From Epiperipatus broadwayi (taxonomy: Eukaryota; Onychophora; Udeonychophora; Euonychophora; Peripatidae), in the NCBI GenBank assembly GCA_028023455.1, contig JAQFVV010012395.1, positions 1,486,001 to 1,550,000 on the forward strand: a stretch of DNA of 64,000 nucleotides, in the 5' to 3' direction. A model generated the notes under the pieces. That model ran no database searches and was not told where the DNA came from. It worked only from the letters and a program-made list of their open reading frames with translations. The position numbers were made by a program, and so were the translations under genes. Each line of letters begins with the position of its first letter. Position 1 is the first letter of the stretch. Positions 13,163 to 25,018 of the stretch are shown here, one piece after another.

Positions 13163-13428
13163 ATTCAAATTTGCTTTCATTTGTTTGTCTATATAATGAA
13201 GTGATTTCTTTCTTTTTTATAATCTAAAGTTGAGTGCAATTTCAGTGAAATTCACCAAAATCATAGCTTCTTTATAACCTAAAGCTGAGCACACTTTTGG
13301 TGAAGTACATCATAATCATAGCTTTGATTATGGTGAATTTCACCAAAAATATACTCATTCTTTAGGTTATAAAGAAGAAAGAACACTGCTTCATTATGCA
13401 GACAAACAAATATATGCAAATTTTAATA
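13163..13428. repeat. Imperfect inverted repeat with an internal direct copy
   Basis: The left arm (about 13163-13265) and right arm (about 13322-13428) are imperfect reverse complements. They share TTTGTTTGTCT, ATAATGAAG, TTCTTTC, a TTATAACCTAAAG block and GTGAAATTCACCA. A second direct copy of the inner part lies at 13266-13321. The copies can fold into a long hairpin. No coding potential. It is probably a foldback or MITE remnant. Confidence 0.55.
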
Positions 13429-13439
13429 TTTTATGGATA

Positions 13440-14980
13440 ATAGATATGACAAATTTTGAATTGTAATATCGGAATTTTATTTTGTGCATATTTTAGTGAA
13501 TAATTAAATTGTTCTTTGCATAATTTTAACAGTTTCTGTAATATTTTCCATACAAAAATTTTACTGGATTAGTTTAAAAATTAATAAATTTACTTTGAGA
13601 GATTGAAAGAAATTATAAAAATAAATAAATAATAGTAAATGCAAACTGGTATTAAACTGAAATGTGCATATAAAAAGAAAAAAACATTGTAATAAAAAAA
13701 TAATTTAGAAAATGTATATAAATTACATGAAATAATCTATTTAAATTGTATTAAAAAAAGTGATTACATAAATCTGTTGTACATAAAAATATATATTTAG
13801 AACAAAACATAAAGATTACAAATTAAAATGCTGACAATGTTTACTATATAATGAAAAAAAGATTATCAAAGAAATTTTATATATAGAAAGATGTAAACCA
13901 AATCCATATTTCTTAAGCCTTGCATATGTAATACAATTTATCCTTCCAGTAGGTTATTTTTTTAATGTTTGTATGTGATTGTTCAGATGTACTTCTAGTT
14001 GCACTTAGAAATGATTTAAATATCTTCTAAATAAAATGAGAAATATTTTTAAAACATATTTAACAATATTAATTTAAAGCAAATGTAATTCATATTTATG
14101 TATCTTTTAAAACCTTGAATCCTAAATTTTCAAAAATGAAAAAATAAAAGCTAAACATATAATTTAAAATAATATATAATTAAAATCTACTTATTAGTAA
14201 AGTCATAAAAACAACAACTTATTTAATTATATCAAATTTATCTAAAAAAGAAAATTAGGCTTATAGTTAGGTAATTTTTCCAGGGAATTATTTTTAGTAA
14301 ACTACAATTATAATTTTCATGTATTTATTGCAGTATAATGAAAATAGAGCCATTATGGAGCAGATTGCTGAGAATTGAAAATGGAAATATGTGTTTAATA
14401 GTAGGAATTTGATTAATATAAATAATGATAGTAATTTTATTTCCCCCTTCTATGTAGTAAAAAGATTTTTTTTTTTTTTGGACAGTTAATATGCAACATT
14501 AAGAATTAATTTAAAAACTAAAGTGTTTATAATAAGATGTTATTTTGTAATTTAAATTTATATTATAAAGTTCTTAAATTAAAAAAATATTTTTTTAATG
14601 TTCTTAAATTTATTTTAAATGTTTAAATTTAATATATATATTATGTATTTAAAATTTAAATATTCTATATAATATCACCACATTCTTTATTTTTGGACAT
14701 AAAAGTGTTTGTATATATATATGTGTGTGTGATAGACTACATGAAGTATAGTCAAAAGTCTTGATGAGGATCATATAATAGACCAAATATTGGCAAAGCA
14801 TTAAATTAATAAAAATGTAAAATTTGATTCGGAACAATTAAAAATTAGAAAGTTATAGAAGCAATGAAGTGCTAAGTAATATATAATAAAACAGTCAAAA
14901 TTAATGAGAAGGTGAAAATGTATGTAAATTAATTATATTATGTCACTACTGTGCAACAAATAATGAAATTCAGATTCTTT
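13440..14980. other. AT-rich stretch, nothing recognised
   Basis: Extreme AT content and a short GTGTGTGT tract near 14720. No coding or structural signal stands out. Confidence 0.5.
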
Positions 14981-15095
14981 CGTGTAATTTTCACTACACC
15001 ACTCTTATGCAAGGTAGGGACAGGTTTTTAGCCAATTTTAACATCTTGTTGGGGTGTAATCATAAACATATGATCAAAGATGTGAAAAATATGTA

Positions 15096-15152
15096 TGATC
15101 CTCATGATGCACATTTCATACTGGATCATAACTCATCAATTGGCCCAGATCA
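15096..15152 (-). ncRNA. Hammerhead ribozyme motif, type I, damaged core (unit 1)
   Basis: Minus-strand order is TGATC - GGGCCAA - TTGATGA - stem II - GAAA - TGTGCATC - ATGAGGATCA. Stem III is three pairs (ATG/CAT) with a two-base loop, and the cleavage triplet ATC follows. Core position C3 is T here, and stem II is largely disrupted. Outer stem I pairs TGATC with GATCA. It is recognisable by alignment with the neighbouring copies but probably inactive. Confidence 0.65.
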
Positions 15153-15444
15153 CAACCTCTTACATATATCTTTATCATGTAGATAGAGAATTACTGCAAT
15201 TTAATTGATGTATCAAACTTACTGCCCTCACAAATTTGATGCAAACCACTTGGATATAAGTATATTAATAATTTTTATTAGTCTTTCATTAGACTAGACA
15301 TTATCCACTTAATGAGTCATCTTTCTATAATGTAATTTTCACTACACCACTCTCACACATGGTAGAGACTGTTTTTATTTGCTTTTAATATCTCGCAGAA
15401 GTGTAATCATAAACATATGATCAAGGCTATGGAAAAAAGATGTA

Positions 15445-15500
15445 TGATCCCCAAAATGCACATTTCATGCTCAACCAGCACTTATCAGTTGGCCACATCA
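15445..15500 (-). ncRNA. Hammerhead ribozyme motif, type I, G8 mutated (unit 2)
   Basis: The minus strand reads GGCCAA - CTGATAA - GTGCTG GTT GAGCAT - GAAA - TGTGCATT - TTGGGGATCA. Stem II has five pairs including a wobble. Stem III is ATG/CAT with a two-base loop. Inner stem I pairs CCAA with TTGG. The core reads CTGATAA instead of CTGANGA, so the general-acid guanine G8 is replaced. Loss of activity is expected from known hammerhead chemistry. Confidence 0.7.
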
Positions 15501-15942
15501 CAATCTTTTACATATATCTTTATCATTGTTCAGTATATATATTGATAACCAATTATTACAGTTTAATTGACATGTCAAATTTACTGCTCGCATATCGTTG
15601 ATATACATCACTTGATGGAAGTGGATTAATAATTTTTATTAGTCTTAGACTAGAAATTATTCATTTAATTAATATTTCTGTAATTTTCACTACACCATTC
15701 TTATGCAAAATGGTAGGGACTGATTTCTATCTTGTGTGAGAGGTGTAGTGAAAATTACACTACAGAATGTTCATTAAGTAGATAATCTTTATTCTAATAA
15801 ATGATTAATAAAAATTATTATATTTCCGTCAAGTGGTTTGTGTCAAAAGTTGTGAGGGCAGTAAGTTTGACACATCAATGAAATTGTAGTAATTGCCTAT
15901 ATATACATACTGAACAATGATAAAGATATGTGTAAGAGATTG

Positions 15943-16000
15943 TAATCTGGACTAACTGATGAATGCTGGTTCAGCATGAAATATGCATCTTGGGAATCAT
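15943..16000 (+). ncRNA. Hammerhead ribozyme, type I, intact core (inverted unit)
   Basis: The core CTGATGA (15956-15962), stem II ATGCTG-GTT-CAGCAT (six perfect pairs, 15963-15977) and GAAA (15978-15981) are all consensus. A very short stem III (AT/AT, 15981-15988) ends at the ATC triplet with C at 15989, and TTGG at 15990-15993 pairs with CTAA at 15952-15955 with one wobble. The outer part of stem I (TAATC against GAATC) pairs poorly. Short stem III is typical of retrozyme and Penelope-element hammerheads, which usually act as dimers. All catalytic bases are present. Confidence 0.8.
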
Positions 16001-16124
16001 ATATTTTTTTCACGTCTTTGGTCATATAATAATAAATACATTCTTCCACTAAGTGTTAAAAGTGGATAGAAATCAGTCCCTACTTTACGTGACAATTGTG
16101 TAGTGAAAATTACACTACAAAAGT

Positions 16125-18838
16125 ATTATTTATTAAGTGGAAAATTCGGATGTTTTATTGTATTAAATTAGATACAAATTATCTAAATTATTTATTATTG
16201 CAATAAAATGTTAATTATTCAAAATTTAAATCAATCAGTCAAACTACACTTTCAACCATCTCATCAAACCCCCCCCCCCCCCAAAAAAAAAAAAAAAACC
16301 CAGAATATTCTTGTTTTACTGGATATTATTCTAAATAAAATTATATTAATAACAGTAATATCCTCTATAAGTAAGAAAATGATCAATTTCTACTGTTATA
16401 GCAATGTCAGCAAAGTCCACAGATAAGTTTGTTGGTTTTAACCTTTATCTATGAAGCACAATTGAATGTACATATCCATCCAGAAAGTACATTGACTTGC
16501 ATTAGTCAAACTAAGGTTTTATACCCAGTTCAACTTATTTGTATAGCTACATAAATCTAACACTAGATAAATAATCATACATTTTAATGATTTCAGTTAT
16601 ATGAAGCATCAGCAATAATCCATTTTGTCACCCTGTTCTAAAGTGATCTATGCAAGTATGAATAATCACTGGATATCAGATGGTAAAGATACCTAGATTT
16701 CTAGACTAGCTTCTGGTTCTTGGTCTTTATCATTTTAGCTAATGACCTAAAAGTTTCAAAACTTAATGGTTTAAACTCATATCACCTTGCTAGTATAAGT
16801 ATATATGGAAACTCAGTGTTTCTTTCAAGTAAAAATAATTTTACAATACTTGTCAATGATAAAAACCAATAGCCAGAAATTAGTCAATATCTGTAGTTGC
16901 TACTACCATCTCTTATTCTTTAATTACTCATGTGGTTTTAGGGTATAGTGATATAATGAATTGCTTATTTTAATGTAATTGTTAAATATAAGTTAAGAGT
17001 ACATGATGCTTTATTTGGTGTGTGTTATCATTTTGTTAAAAAGATCCTTATTTAGCACTGACATACTATCAAATATCTTACTTTATTTTAAAATATTTTA
17101 TTATCCTTTAAAAGACTTGGTACAGTCTATTAATTATAGAAAAACATATCTTGGATCATTTTATTTTCGAGACTTTTTTATTAACTTATATCAACACACA
17201 CTTTTTTACTTGTACCTGTAATTAAAATATGCTAATATACATATATAAAAAATTATACCTTTTCTTCTTGTTTGTTTGATAATTTTGATTAAAAGTATAA
17301 TTTCATTTATGTATTTTTATACATGTATGGATATGTAATTGTATCAATATGGATACTTTTGTTACATGTATATGTATATAATATAATGATTTATACACAT
17401 GAAATATTGTGGAAGTAAACTATTCTTGACAAGTGCTTTATAATAGACACACACTCTTCTATCAATAAATGTCTTAAAAGCATAGGGAGCTAATCTATGC
17501 TTAGAGCTTGTTCTTTAAATAAACCAGTACTAGCAGGAGATATATTGGTTTTATATATATTCATATTTATTTAATCAATTTTAGGTTCATTTGTAAATAA
17601 AAGAAATATGGTCGAAACATCAAGAGTAAACAAGTGTATTTTGATAAACATCAACACTTTATAGTAATGCAAGCAAGTTAGTTAGTTTGGCTTCAAGACT
17701 TTTGGGATATTGAAATTTTGGAAACATGAAAAATATTTTTAAAAAAGTAGTAGTGGTTATAGGATAGATATATGCAATTCCATGTTCCTCACTAATAAAA
17801 GGCCATAGTCAGGTAATTTGCTGTCCAATGTTAATTAAAGGAGTTATAGGATAGTTTTTGGTAGATGCAATCTATTTAAATGAAGATCTGTATAACAAGA
17901 GATTAATTTGATAAAAGATTTAATATAAATGATTGTGTTTGTTAAAAAATTCATTGAGGTATTTTCTGATGTTTTTTTTTTTTTTTTAAAAAAAAAAACA
18001 TTTTAATTATTAATAAATTTGATTTTAAGTATATGAATTTTTTTTTATAAAGTATATATTATTTGAAATATATTTTCACTATTAGAATTTGAGTACTTAG
18101 TTATTTAATACATGAATTATTATTTTTTTGCAAGACAAAGACAATTATTAAAAATAATGGATGCTCTGGAATTATTAAGTTTATAATTAATAAAAATTTC
18201 ATTTGCTAAGAAGCAGTGGAGATTAAAACATCCATTTAAAAAAAAATATTAAATAACTAAATATTTATATTTTATTAATGAAAATATGAAGTTTTAAATG
18301 CAATACACTTTATAAAAATATTTCAAATACTGTAAAATAATCACATTATTGCAATTTTAGCATTAAAAAAATTATATATTTGTGAATGTTATAATTTAAC
18401 AATAAATTGTTTGATAAAATTTCATCATTGCTTTATTTTGACATACAATGAGACTAACATAATTACAGTATTTAGTTCTAAAATTCCTTAGGGTTAATGA
18501 AAATTCAAGGTTAGTATATAATAAGTTAAAAACATGTAAGTTAATGTATGTATTTGGATATGTACATAAACCTATAATATGTTTTAATTTAAAAATTAAC
18601 ATAGAAACAGCAACAAAAATAATTAAAAAATTAAATAATATGCAGTACTGTATATTTTTTTATATATATGTATGCTGTTATAAGGATTGGGAAAAGTAAA
18701 TGAAAATGGTCACTTTTTATTTGCAAAGCAAATTTGATATAAAAGATAGTGCATTGATATAAGCAAAACTTGGAAAGTAGCACTCCATTATTTATATATG
18801 TATACATTAATGTATAATGAATTATTAATAAATATTAA
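16125..18838. other. AT-rich stretch with a C/A homopolymer junction
   Basis: A run of 14 C (16269-16282) directly followed by 16 A (16283-16298) stands out, as does T17 next to A10 near 17970-17998. Short open frames here (for example 17003-17221) have random low-complexity composition. No gene is supported. Confidence 0.5.
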
Positions 18839-18851
18839 ATATAATTAAATG

Positions 18852-18958
18852 GTCTTGCATTGGTGGTCGAGAGGTCAGCGCGACTGCCTTGCTCTTCCAG
18901 GAAGTTGCCCGGGTTGCGGGTTCGCGTCCCGGCCGATGCTATGACACTTAAAATATAT
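18852..18958 (+). mobile_element. SINE family A with 13-bp target-site duplication
   Basis: ATATAATTAAATG is repeated exactly at 18839-18851 and 18959-18971 and flanks the copy. The element begins GTCTTGCATTGG. GCATTGG (18857) pairs with CCGATGC (18933-18939) as a full acceptor stem. The A box TGGTCGAGAGG and B box GGTTCGCGTCC are clear. The tail is ATGACACTTAAAATATA. The whole element is about 107 bp, little more than a tRNA with a short tail. The duplication length fits LINE-mediated retrotransposition. Confidence 0.85.
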
Positions 18959-19055
18959 ATATAATTAAATGAAAAAAATTTTAATTATACATTTTTTGTT
19001 AAGTTGCATAATAAATAAAATGAATTAAAAATGTTTGACAGAAAAAAAGGAATGA

Positions 19056-19074
19056 ATATATATATATATATATA
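19056..19074. repeat. TA microsatellite
   Basis: An uninterrupted (TA)n tract about 19 bases long, ending in a T run. It lies about 100 bases downstream of the family A SINE. Confidence 0.8.
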
Positions 19075-19243
19075 TTTTTTAAATGGTTCCATGTCTTCTT
19101 GAAAAATATGATTAAAATTTTTAAAAATGAATACATATTTATATATTACAAATCAAATAAAAGTGTTAACACAGATAAACACTGTGAAAGCATGACTTCC
19201 TGTAAAATATAATTTTAATTATTTCTCATTATCATTGGGATTT

Positions 19244-19359
19244 TTTTTTTTTTTTCCATGTGTCATAGCATCGGCCGGGACGCGAACCCACAACCGTCTG
19301 CAACCAACTACTTGCTTGCATGGCGGTTGCGATACCTCTCGGCTAACAACGCAAGATGG
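19244..19359 (-). mobile_element. SINE family A, second subfamily, with 11-bp target-site duplication
   Basis: CATTGGGATTT is repeated at 19233-19243 and 19360-19370. On the minus strand the element begins ATCTTGCGTTG, has an A-box-like region TTAGCCGAGAGGT, then a long central arm (ACCGCC...GACGGTTG) and the B box GGTTCGCGTCC, followed by CCGATGCTATGACACATG and a poly-A tail. The central part differs from the 1465 and 18852 copies and matches the 55723 copy, so two subfamilies exist. It lies only 285 bases from the inverse-oriented copy at 18852-18958. Confidence 0.85.
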
Positions 19360-19599
19360 CATTGGGATTTTAGAAGTAAATGTTAAGACAAAAAACAGTT
19401 AACAAAAAAAAAATAAAATACTAACAGACAATCATTATAGTATTTATATTAATGAAAATCTAATTAAATTATTAATGCAAATATAACATTCTCTTTTTTT
19501 TTTGTGATGATAAAATGCAAAAAAAAAAAAAATTTAAGTGTTATTAAATAATTTAATTGATACAGTAATTAATTAATTTATTGATTAATTTATTTAAGT

Positions 19600-19835
19600 G
19601 GAGGTGAATTGGACTTATTGTTGGAAGAGATGATAATAAATGGCCTGTTGAAATCTTAAACTGGATTCCAAGTGATTGTAAAGACCTAGAAAGAGAATAC
19701 ATGTGAGATAGGTGGATGAAATAAGGAAATGTGCTGGAGTGATGTGGAGAAGAGATGCTAGAGATCAGAGAAGATGGATTGAACTTGAAAAGACCTTCAT
19801 CCTGTGGTGGATCCATAATGGTTCATGATAATGAT
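19600..19835 (+). pseudogene. RTE-type non-LTR retrotransposon, C-terminal tail
   Basis: Plus-strand translation gives GRDDNKWPVEILNWIPSDCK, then after a frameshift VDEIRKCAGVMWRRDARDQR, then RWIELEKTFI. This is the C-terminal tail of RTE-type elements. One frameshift and one stop interrupt it, and the catalytic core is absent. It ends with a CATGATAATGATGAAA sequence, reminiscent of the short-repeat 3' ends of RTE elements. It is related to the fragment at 6.3 kb. Confidence 0.7.
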
Positions 19836-19839
19836 GAAA

Positions 19840-22800
19840 TAAATTAATGTCGATTGTTTTTTCTGAACATTGTTTTATGTAGGCAACCATTTTTACTTGT
19901 ATTGGGTTGTGATTTTAGTTAATCACAACTCATATCAGTTGAAATGTTGTGAACTAAAAAATTAAAATTCCAGAAATTGAAAAAATTTTTAATTTGTAAA
20001 TTATTATATATTTTTGGAACTGTAAATGAATCAGTGGATGTTGAGATAATAGATATAGCAGTCTCACTCTATTGATTTTTACCCACACAGTTTTACACAT
20101 TAAATTAACTTCATTTCTTTTAGTTCTTTTATATTTTGAACACATCTTAAGTTATAACTTCCATGAGAATATGTATATTTAAAAAAGCAGTAATCTTTTT
20201 GTAAATCAATCTTCTTTTTTTAATAAATCTTCATATTTTAAAAGATACTATTAATAACCTTATGAAATTAGTCATTTATTAGTGAATATTTTTCATTATC
20301 TAAACTAATTCCCTCAACTGACCCTGATAACAATTATTTTCTATATTCAATGTCATACTGTATTATTTTTATGTGGCTAACTTGATTTTTGTTATTTCAT
20401 ATACACATAATGCCTTTGATTGTCAGCTACTTGTTATTAAGCTTCTGGAGATTATTTTATTTCACTTTAAGACTTTTTTTTTATAGTCTGCTTATTGTAT
20501 TATTTTGTTCATATAATAATAATAATAATAAATTCTAATTTTGCAAATGAAACAAAAATCACCATTATATTATATATGTTATTAGCAAATTTAAAATATG
20601 TTATTAATAAAGATGAATTATTAAAAAGAATCACTCAAGTGTTTGAACAACATATAATTATAGAAGAAAAAAACCTGCAATTTTTAATCAATTTAAATTT
20701 CTCTAAGAGAAAAGCAACCATTATTTTCAGAAATATAAATATTTTAATTCTTAGTTGTTCTACTTCTGTATTTATCAATAAATTTATAATAATATCAACC
20801 AAATTAAAAAAAAAATCCTTCTCCTTTTTCGTTTCAAAAACTATTTTTTTATATTACTATTGAACATATATATTTATATAATACAATCTCCAGCGTTTCA
20901 ACTGTTTTATATTCTTACAGTTTTTTTTTTTTTAATTTGTTGATGTTATTGGAAAACATATATATTTTAAAGAAAAAAGTGATTGTATATTTGTTGTGTT
21001 ATATGATAAATTTATAATACAAAATACAGAATTATATAATCAAAATACCACATTAGATATTCGTTTTTATTGTGGACTATTCTAATTTTAAGTAGCTCAG
21101 TTTTGTCTTTATTCCACATCTCTTTCTTACAAAAGGTAACCTTTAGATCCTTAGGTAAGAAGTTTTTTTTCTTCATGTTATTAATTATTTATCAAAATTG
21201 TTCATTGGTTCTTTTACAATTGACAAATTAATGCAGCACAATATCACTTATACATGACTATAATTCATAATCTTTCATTTATATCTCATATTTACTTACT
21301 TATTTATAGTTCAAACTTTTTCCATTTAGTTTATAGTTTACCACAGTCTATTTTTCCCATCATGACAATCCCAAAACAAGATATGATATCTCTATTCAGA
21401 CACTATTTCAATCCTATCATTTTTACTTGATTTTTCCTCTTCACTGGTCCCCTTCCCCCTCCCAAGAATTTTAGCGATAATGCTAATTTTCAAAAGAATA
21501 TTTATGGCAAATATTTTAATTGACCAAAAATAATGTAACCAAAACTGATGTAATCACAGTTCTTTATAGTTTAATGTAGTAATAGAATAATAACAGTCAA
21601 GAACTAAAAATTCCTGGATTGAAGTATTATCGTATAACCTGAATGATGAACTATTATATATATATTAATTACTTTTAAATTAATAATCAATATAATACAT
21701 AGATTTAGTTATATAGTATTAGTGTACTTAAATTTACCTAGTCTTCTTTTAATCCAAGAATACTAAAATATATACATTTTAATATGTAAATCCAATATTT
21801 TTTGTTTTTATAACTTCTGATTTATATTATTATTTTTTTACCAGATGTACCCAGCCTTTGGAAAGGTCTTTTTTTTTAATTGATTACTTTAACGAATTGT
21901 TTTTAAGATTTAATGTAAATCAAACAAAAGATTTTAATATTATGTAAATAAATATGAGAAATGTATCCATTCTCAAATGCCGTCATTTTGACTTCAATTA
22001 TAAGCTAACCAAAACTAATGTAAATACAGTACAAGAGCATCTTTTTTTTTTTCTCATTAAATATCACATTTCAAATATGAATTTATGTACTGTAATCATA
22101 TTTTTTTCATGATTTAAATACTTTACTTATTCAGTTCTGTATTGTAGTTAAAAGCACATGTATTGATTTTTTTCCGAATGTTTTTTTTAATGGCAGAATT
22201 ATATCCTTTGCATAAAATATGCTTTATAATGAAAATTATGGATTATTAAATATAAATGGTGGAATTACTTCTTTTGCATAATAATAAGGTATAGTTATTT
22301 ATAAAAACAAATTTAAAGTTTTTTTTTATTTCTCAATTGTCAATTTGACAGTGTTTTTAATTGATTGCTCTTACAAATTTTTTTTTGCTTTGCAGAATTA
22401 CTTGCTTTGAATAAAATGCTTGAAACCAAATTAAGCCTTTAAATTAAAATTAAACATTTTAAATATACCTGTAATATTTGATATGTGAATTTGACAGCAT
22501 TATGGAGAACTATTAATGGTGGAATTACTTCCTTTCATAAAATATTCTTCATAATTGCGAAACATAATAGTTTTTTTTAAATGGTTGAAAATTTGAAACT
22601 GGACAGCCTTGTGGACAAACATACATTGACCAATCAGATAACAGATAAAATAGATTTTATATATGATAAATTGAATATATGTGCATGCAGCACTTATGTT
22701 TATGTGCAAAAATAGAAAAATAAATAACCAAGCATTCAAATTTTAAATACACATAAAATTATTGTAACGAAGTTGTTAATTAAATTGTAAATAAATATAT

Positions 22801-24720
22801 AAGAAATAAAGAACTTGCACTCCACTTCATTGCAGAGAAAAATTGACTTGTCCTGCAACTAGGAACCCTCTGTATTTTAGCTTCACTCACTACTTAGGTA
22901 TGGGTTATGTAATATTTAAATTGGAAATGCCCAATTTTTTTCAAAAGAGAAAAAAAAACACTTGAAAATTGCATCGCCAAGGACTGAAACCATAAAGCTA
23001 TTTACTATATATGTCATTATATTTAATTTATTAAACTGGCATTCAGATATATGTAATATGACCTTGATATATGTAATTATCTGATTTAATGTCAATCAAA
23101 TAATAACCAAGCATATATATACTGTTATAAGTTATATATATATATATGTGTGTGTGTGATGTGCTTTTTTAAGGATTTTGGTTTTTTTCATTTTTCAATA
23201 GAAACACATTTCTCACTTGAATATTATATATGACCATATTTATGTATTGAGTTTTAATTGATGTTATATGTCCAAAAATACTGGAGTTTCTACCTATAAG
23301 ACAGATATGTATAGTGACAAAGTAGTTGTTGAATTCTTTGATTGCATCAATATAAGTGACTATTTTTTATTTATATGCTTGTTTGCATTTTGAATAAATG
23401 ACTTTTTTACAATATTTAATTAAGCTTATGTTTACATATATCTTGGATAAATATATATCAGAGAATTTGCAATAAATTAACTGATAAATTTTTCATATAT
23501 GTGGCCTTCAGTTTGAATAGTGTATGTGATGGGGGTGGGGAAGGATATTTATTAGTAAAAATATCTTTACAAACAAAAAAATATTTTTAGAAATAAAAGA
23601 TTTATATTAAGATATTAAATATTTCATGTTTACCACTATATAAATTTACAACACTTCAAAAAACATACTTATAAAAATAAAATAAGCTTTAAAAAATTAC
23701 ATTTAAACATCACCTACTTATTAAAAATTAATGCTAGCCTTGAAATAAAAAATAGTTTGTTGCTATTATCAATGTAATGTTTTAAAAAAAATAATGAAAA
23801 ATTAGTTTTCTACATTTAAATTTTAGTACCCCTCCTAATTACAGCAGCCACAATAGATAAAGTTAGAATATATAGAATTCTATGTTTAATTACAAATGAT
23901 AAATATATGAAAACAGGCGTAATAACAGTGCCTGTGGAGATTGTTTATAATGATTCTAGCACCACATTTATCAGTCAGTACAGGTTATTTTAGAAGAATT
24001 GATTAATTTAAAACATTTAGAATGAATTTCAAAAGAAACAATTTTAATTTTTAACATTGTAATTAAAAATAGTTATGCTTAATTTTTCAACTTCATTAAA
24101 ATCAACAATTTCATTATAAAGTAAAATATATTAAATTTTTATTTCTATTTATTTGCTTTAATTTTAATTAATTTTTAAAACTTGTTATTAACTCTATAAG
24201 TGGATTATTTTATTACATAAAAAAAAAGATCAAGTTTCTCCTATTATATATATTAAGATAGGGATTATATTTTTCTATATACAAAGCTTTTTTGATAATT
24301 CTTTCTTTCAATTTTTTTAAAATTTTCTAGTATTTTAATGTTATAATTGTAATGTTTGGATTTTATTCTATGTTTATACATGTCTATTTTTTTTTAAATC
24401 ATTAAAATATTTTAATTCAGTCTTTAAATTTGTGGTTAATTTTTAATTTTTCACAGTTTTGTTAAATAGGCTACTTAATATAATAAAATAATATTAAAAG
24501 AGAAAGAGAGTGGTGATGAAAAAGTTAATGTATTATTTTATGTAATAGTTTCATACATGACTGTAATAAAAAAAAATCATTTCGATTCATTGAATATAGT
24601 CCATTAAACTCCATAGAACATTGCATCACTTTACACTCTAGTAAAAACTATCAAGGTAAATATATAGTTTTTTTTAGTTTGAGTGAAGATTTTTAAACAA
24701 TTTCCTTAATCTTCTATTGT
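19840..24720. other. Long AT-rich stretch with faint old repeats
   Basis: No gene supported. (AAT)n lies at about 20515-20532. Degenerate copies of a GGTGGAATTACTTCTTTGCATAA-like sequence recur near 22195, 22259, 22395 and 22515, suggesting an old tandem array. A (TA)n(TG)n microsatellite lies at about 23135-23158. The 122-codon open frame at 20495-20863 is Ile/Asn/Lys/Phe rich with no recognisable motif and is treated as chance. Confidence 0.45.
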
Positions 24721-24734
24721 CAGGGTACTATTGT

Positions 24735-24815
24735 GAGTCTTTAGAGGGGATTTGAACCTAGACTTTCAAGCTTTCTTCAGTCTTCCCACTCCATCTTATA
24801 CAACCAATACACATG
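24735..24815 (-). mobile_element. tRNA-like SINE body, family C
   Basis: The minus strand reads TTGTATAAGATGGAGTGGG, then GAAGACTGAAG, then CTTGAAAGTCTAGGTTCAAA followed by TCCCCTCT. GGTTCAAATCC is a perfect B box. The sequence before it on the minus strand (ATATCTTTTTTTACAT) matches the segment directly after the hammerhead in the 24949 copy. It is therefore the downstream part of the same composite element, without the ribozyme. Confidence 0.6.
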
Positions 24816-24948
24816 ACCTCAAATGTAAAAAAAGATATGGATGATGGAAGAGTTGTAGAGTGGAGAAGATTAAAGCTTGCCCATTAAAGTTTGAAGATTT
24901 GATATCTTAATATAAGCAGAGCACTGATTATATATGTGTGGGAGATGA

Positions 24949-25011
24949 TGATCCAGACTAACTGATTGAGTGCTGGTTCGGCATGAAATACATATATTGA
25001 AGCTAATTTAT
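24949..25011 (+). ncRNA. Hammerhead ribozyme motif, type I, with one-base core insertion
   Basis: Order: ACTAA - CTGATTGA - GTGCTG GTT CGGCAT - GAAA - TACATATA - TTGAAG. Stem II has six pairs including wobbles. Stem III is ATA/TAT with a two-base CA loop, identical to the copy at 52670. The core has an extra T (CTGATTGA instead of CTGATGA), and inner stem I has one mismatch. It is probably inactive. It is followed after about 30 bases by the tRNA-like family C body. Confidence 0.7.
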
Positions 25012-25018
25012 CTTTTTC

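Larger units (their letters stand above)
14983..16120. mobile_element. Retrozyme-like array: 348-bp tandem units plus an inverted unit, each with a hammerhead
   Basis: The start motif GTAATTTTCACTACACC recurs at 14983, 15331 and 15679, an exact 348-bp spacing twice. After a 50-bp start of a third unit the array inverts: 15743-16114 is a further unit in the opposite orientation, bounded by GTGTAGTGAAAATTACA at 15743 and 16098. Each complete unit contains a type I hammerhead motif: 15096-15152 and 15445-15500 on the minus strand and 15943-16000 on the plus strand. Small tandem units with type I hammerheads and no protein are the defining layout of retrozymes, which rely on the retrotransposition machinery of other elements. 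TGTAGTG and CACTACA form a small hairpin at unit ends. No target-site duplication could be fixed. Confidence 0.75.

Noticed and set aside
20495-20863. Longest second-tier open frame, 122 codons on the plus strand
   Set aside because: Composition is Ile/Asn/Lys/Phe/Leu as expected in AT-rich DNA. It begins in an AAT microsatellite, shows no motif and has no promoter or splice context.
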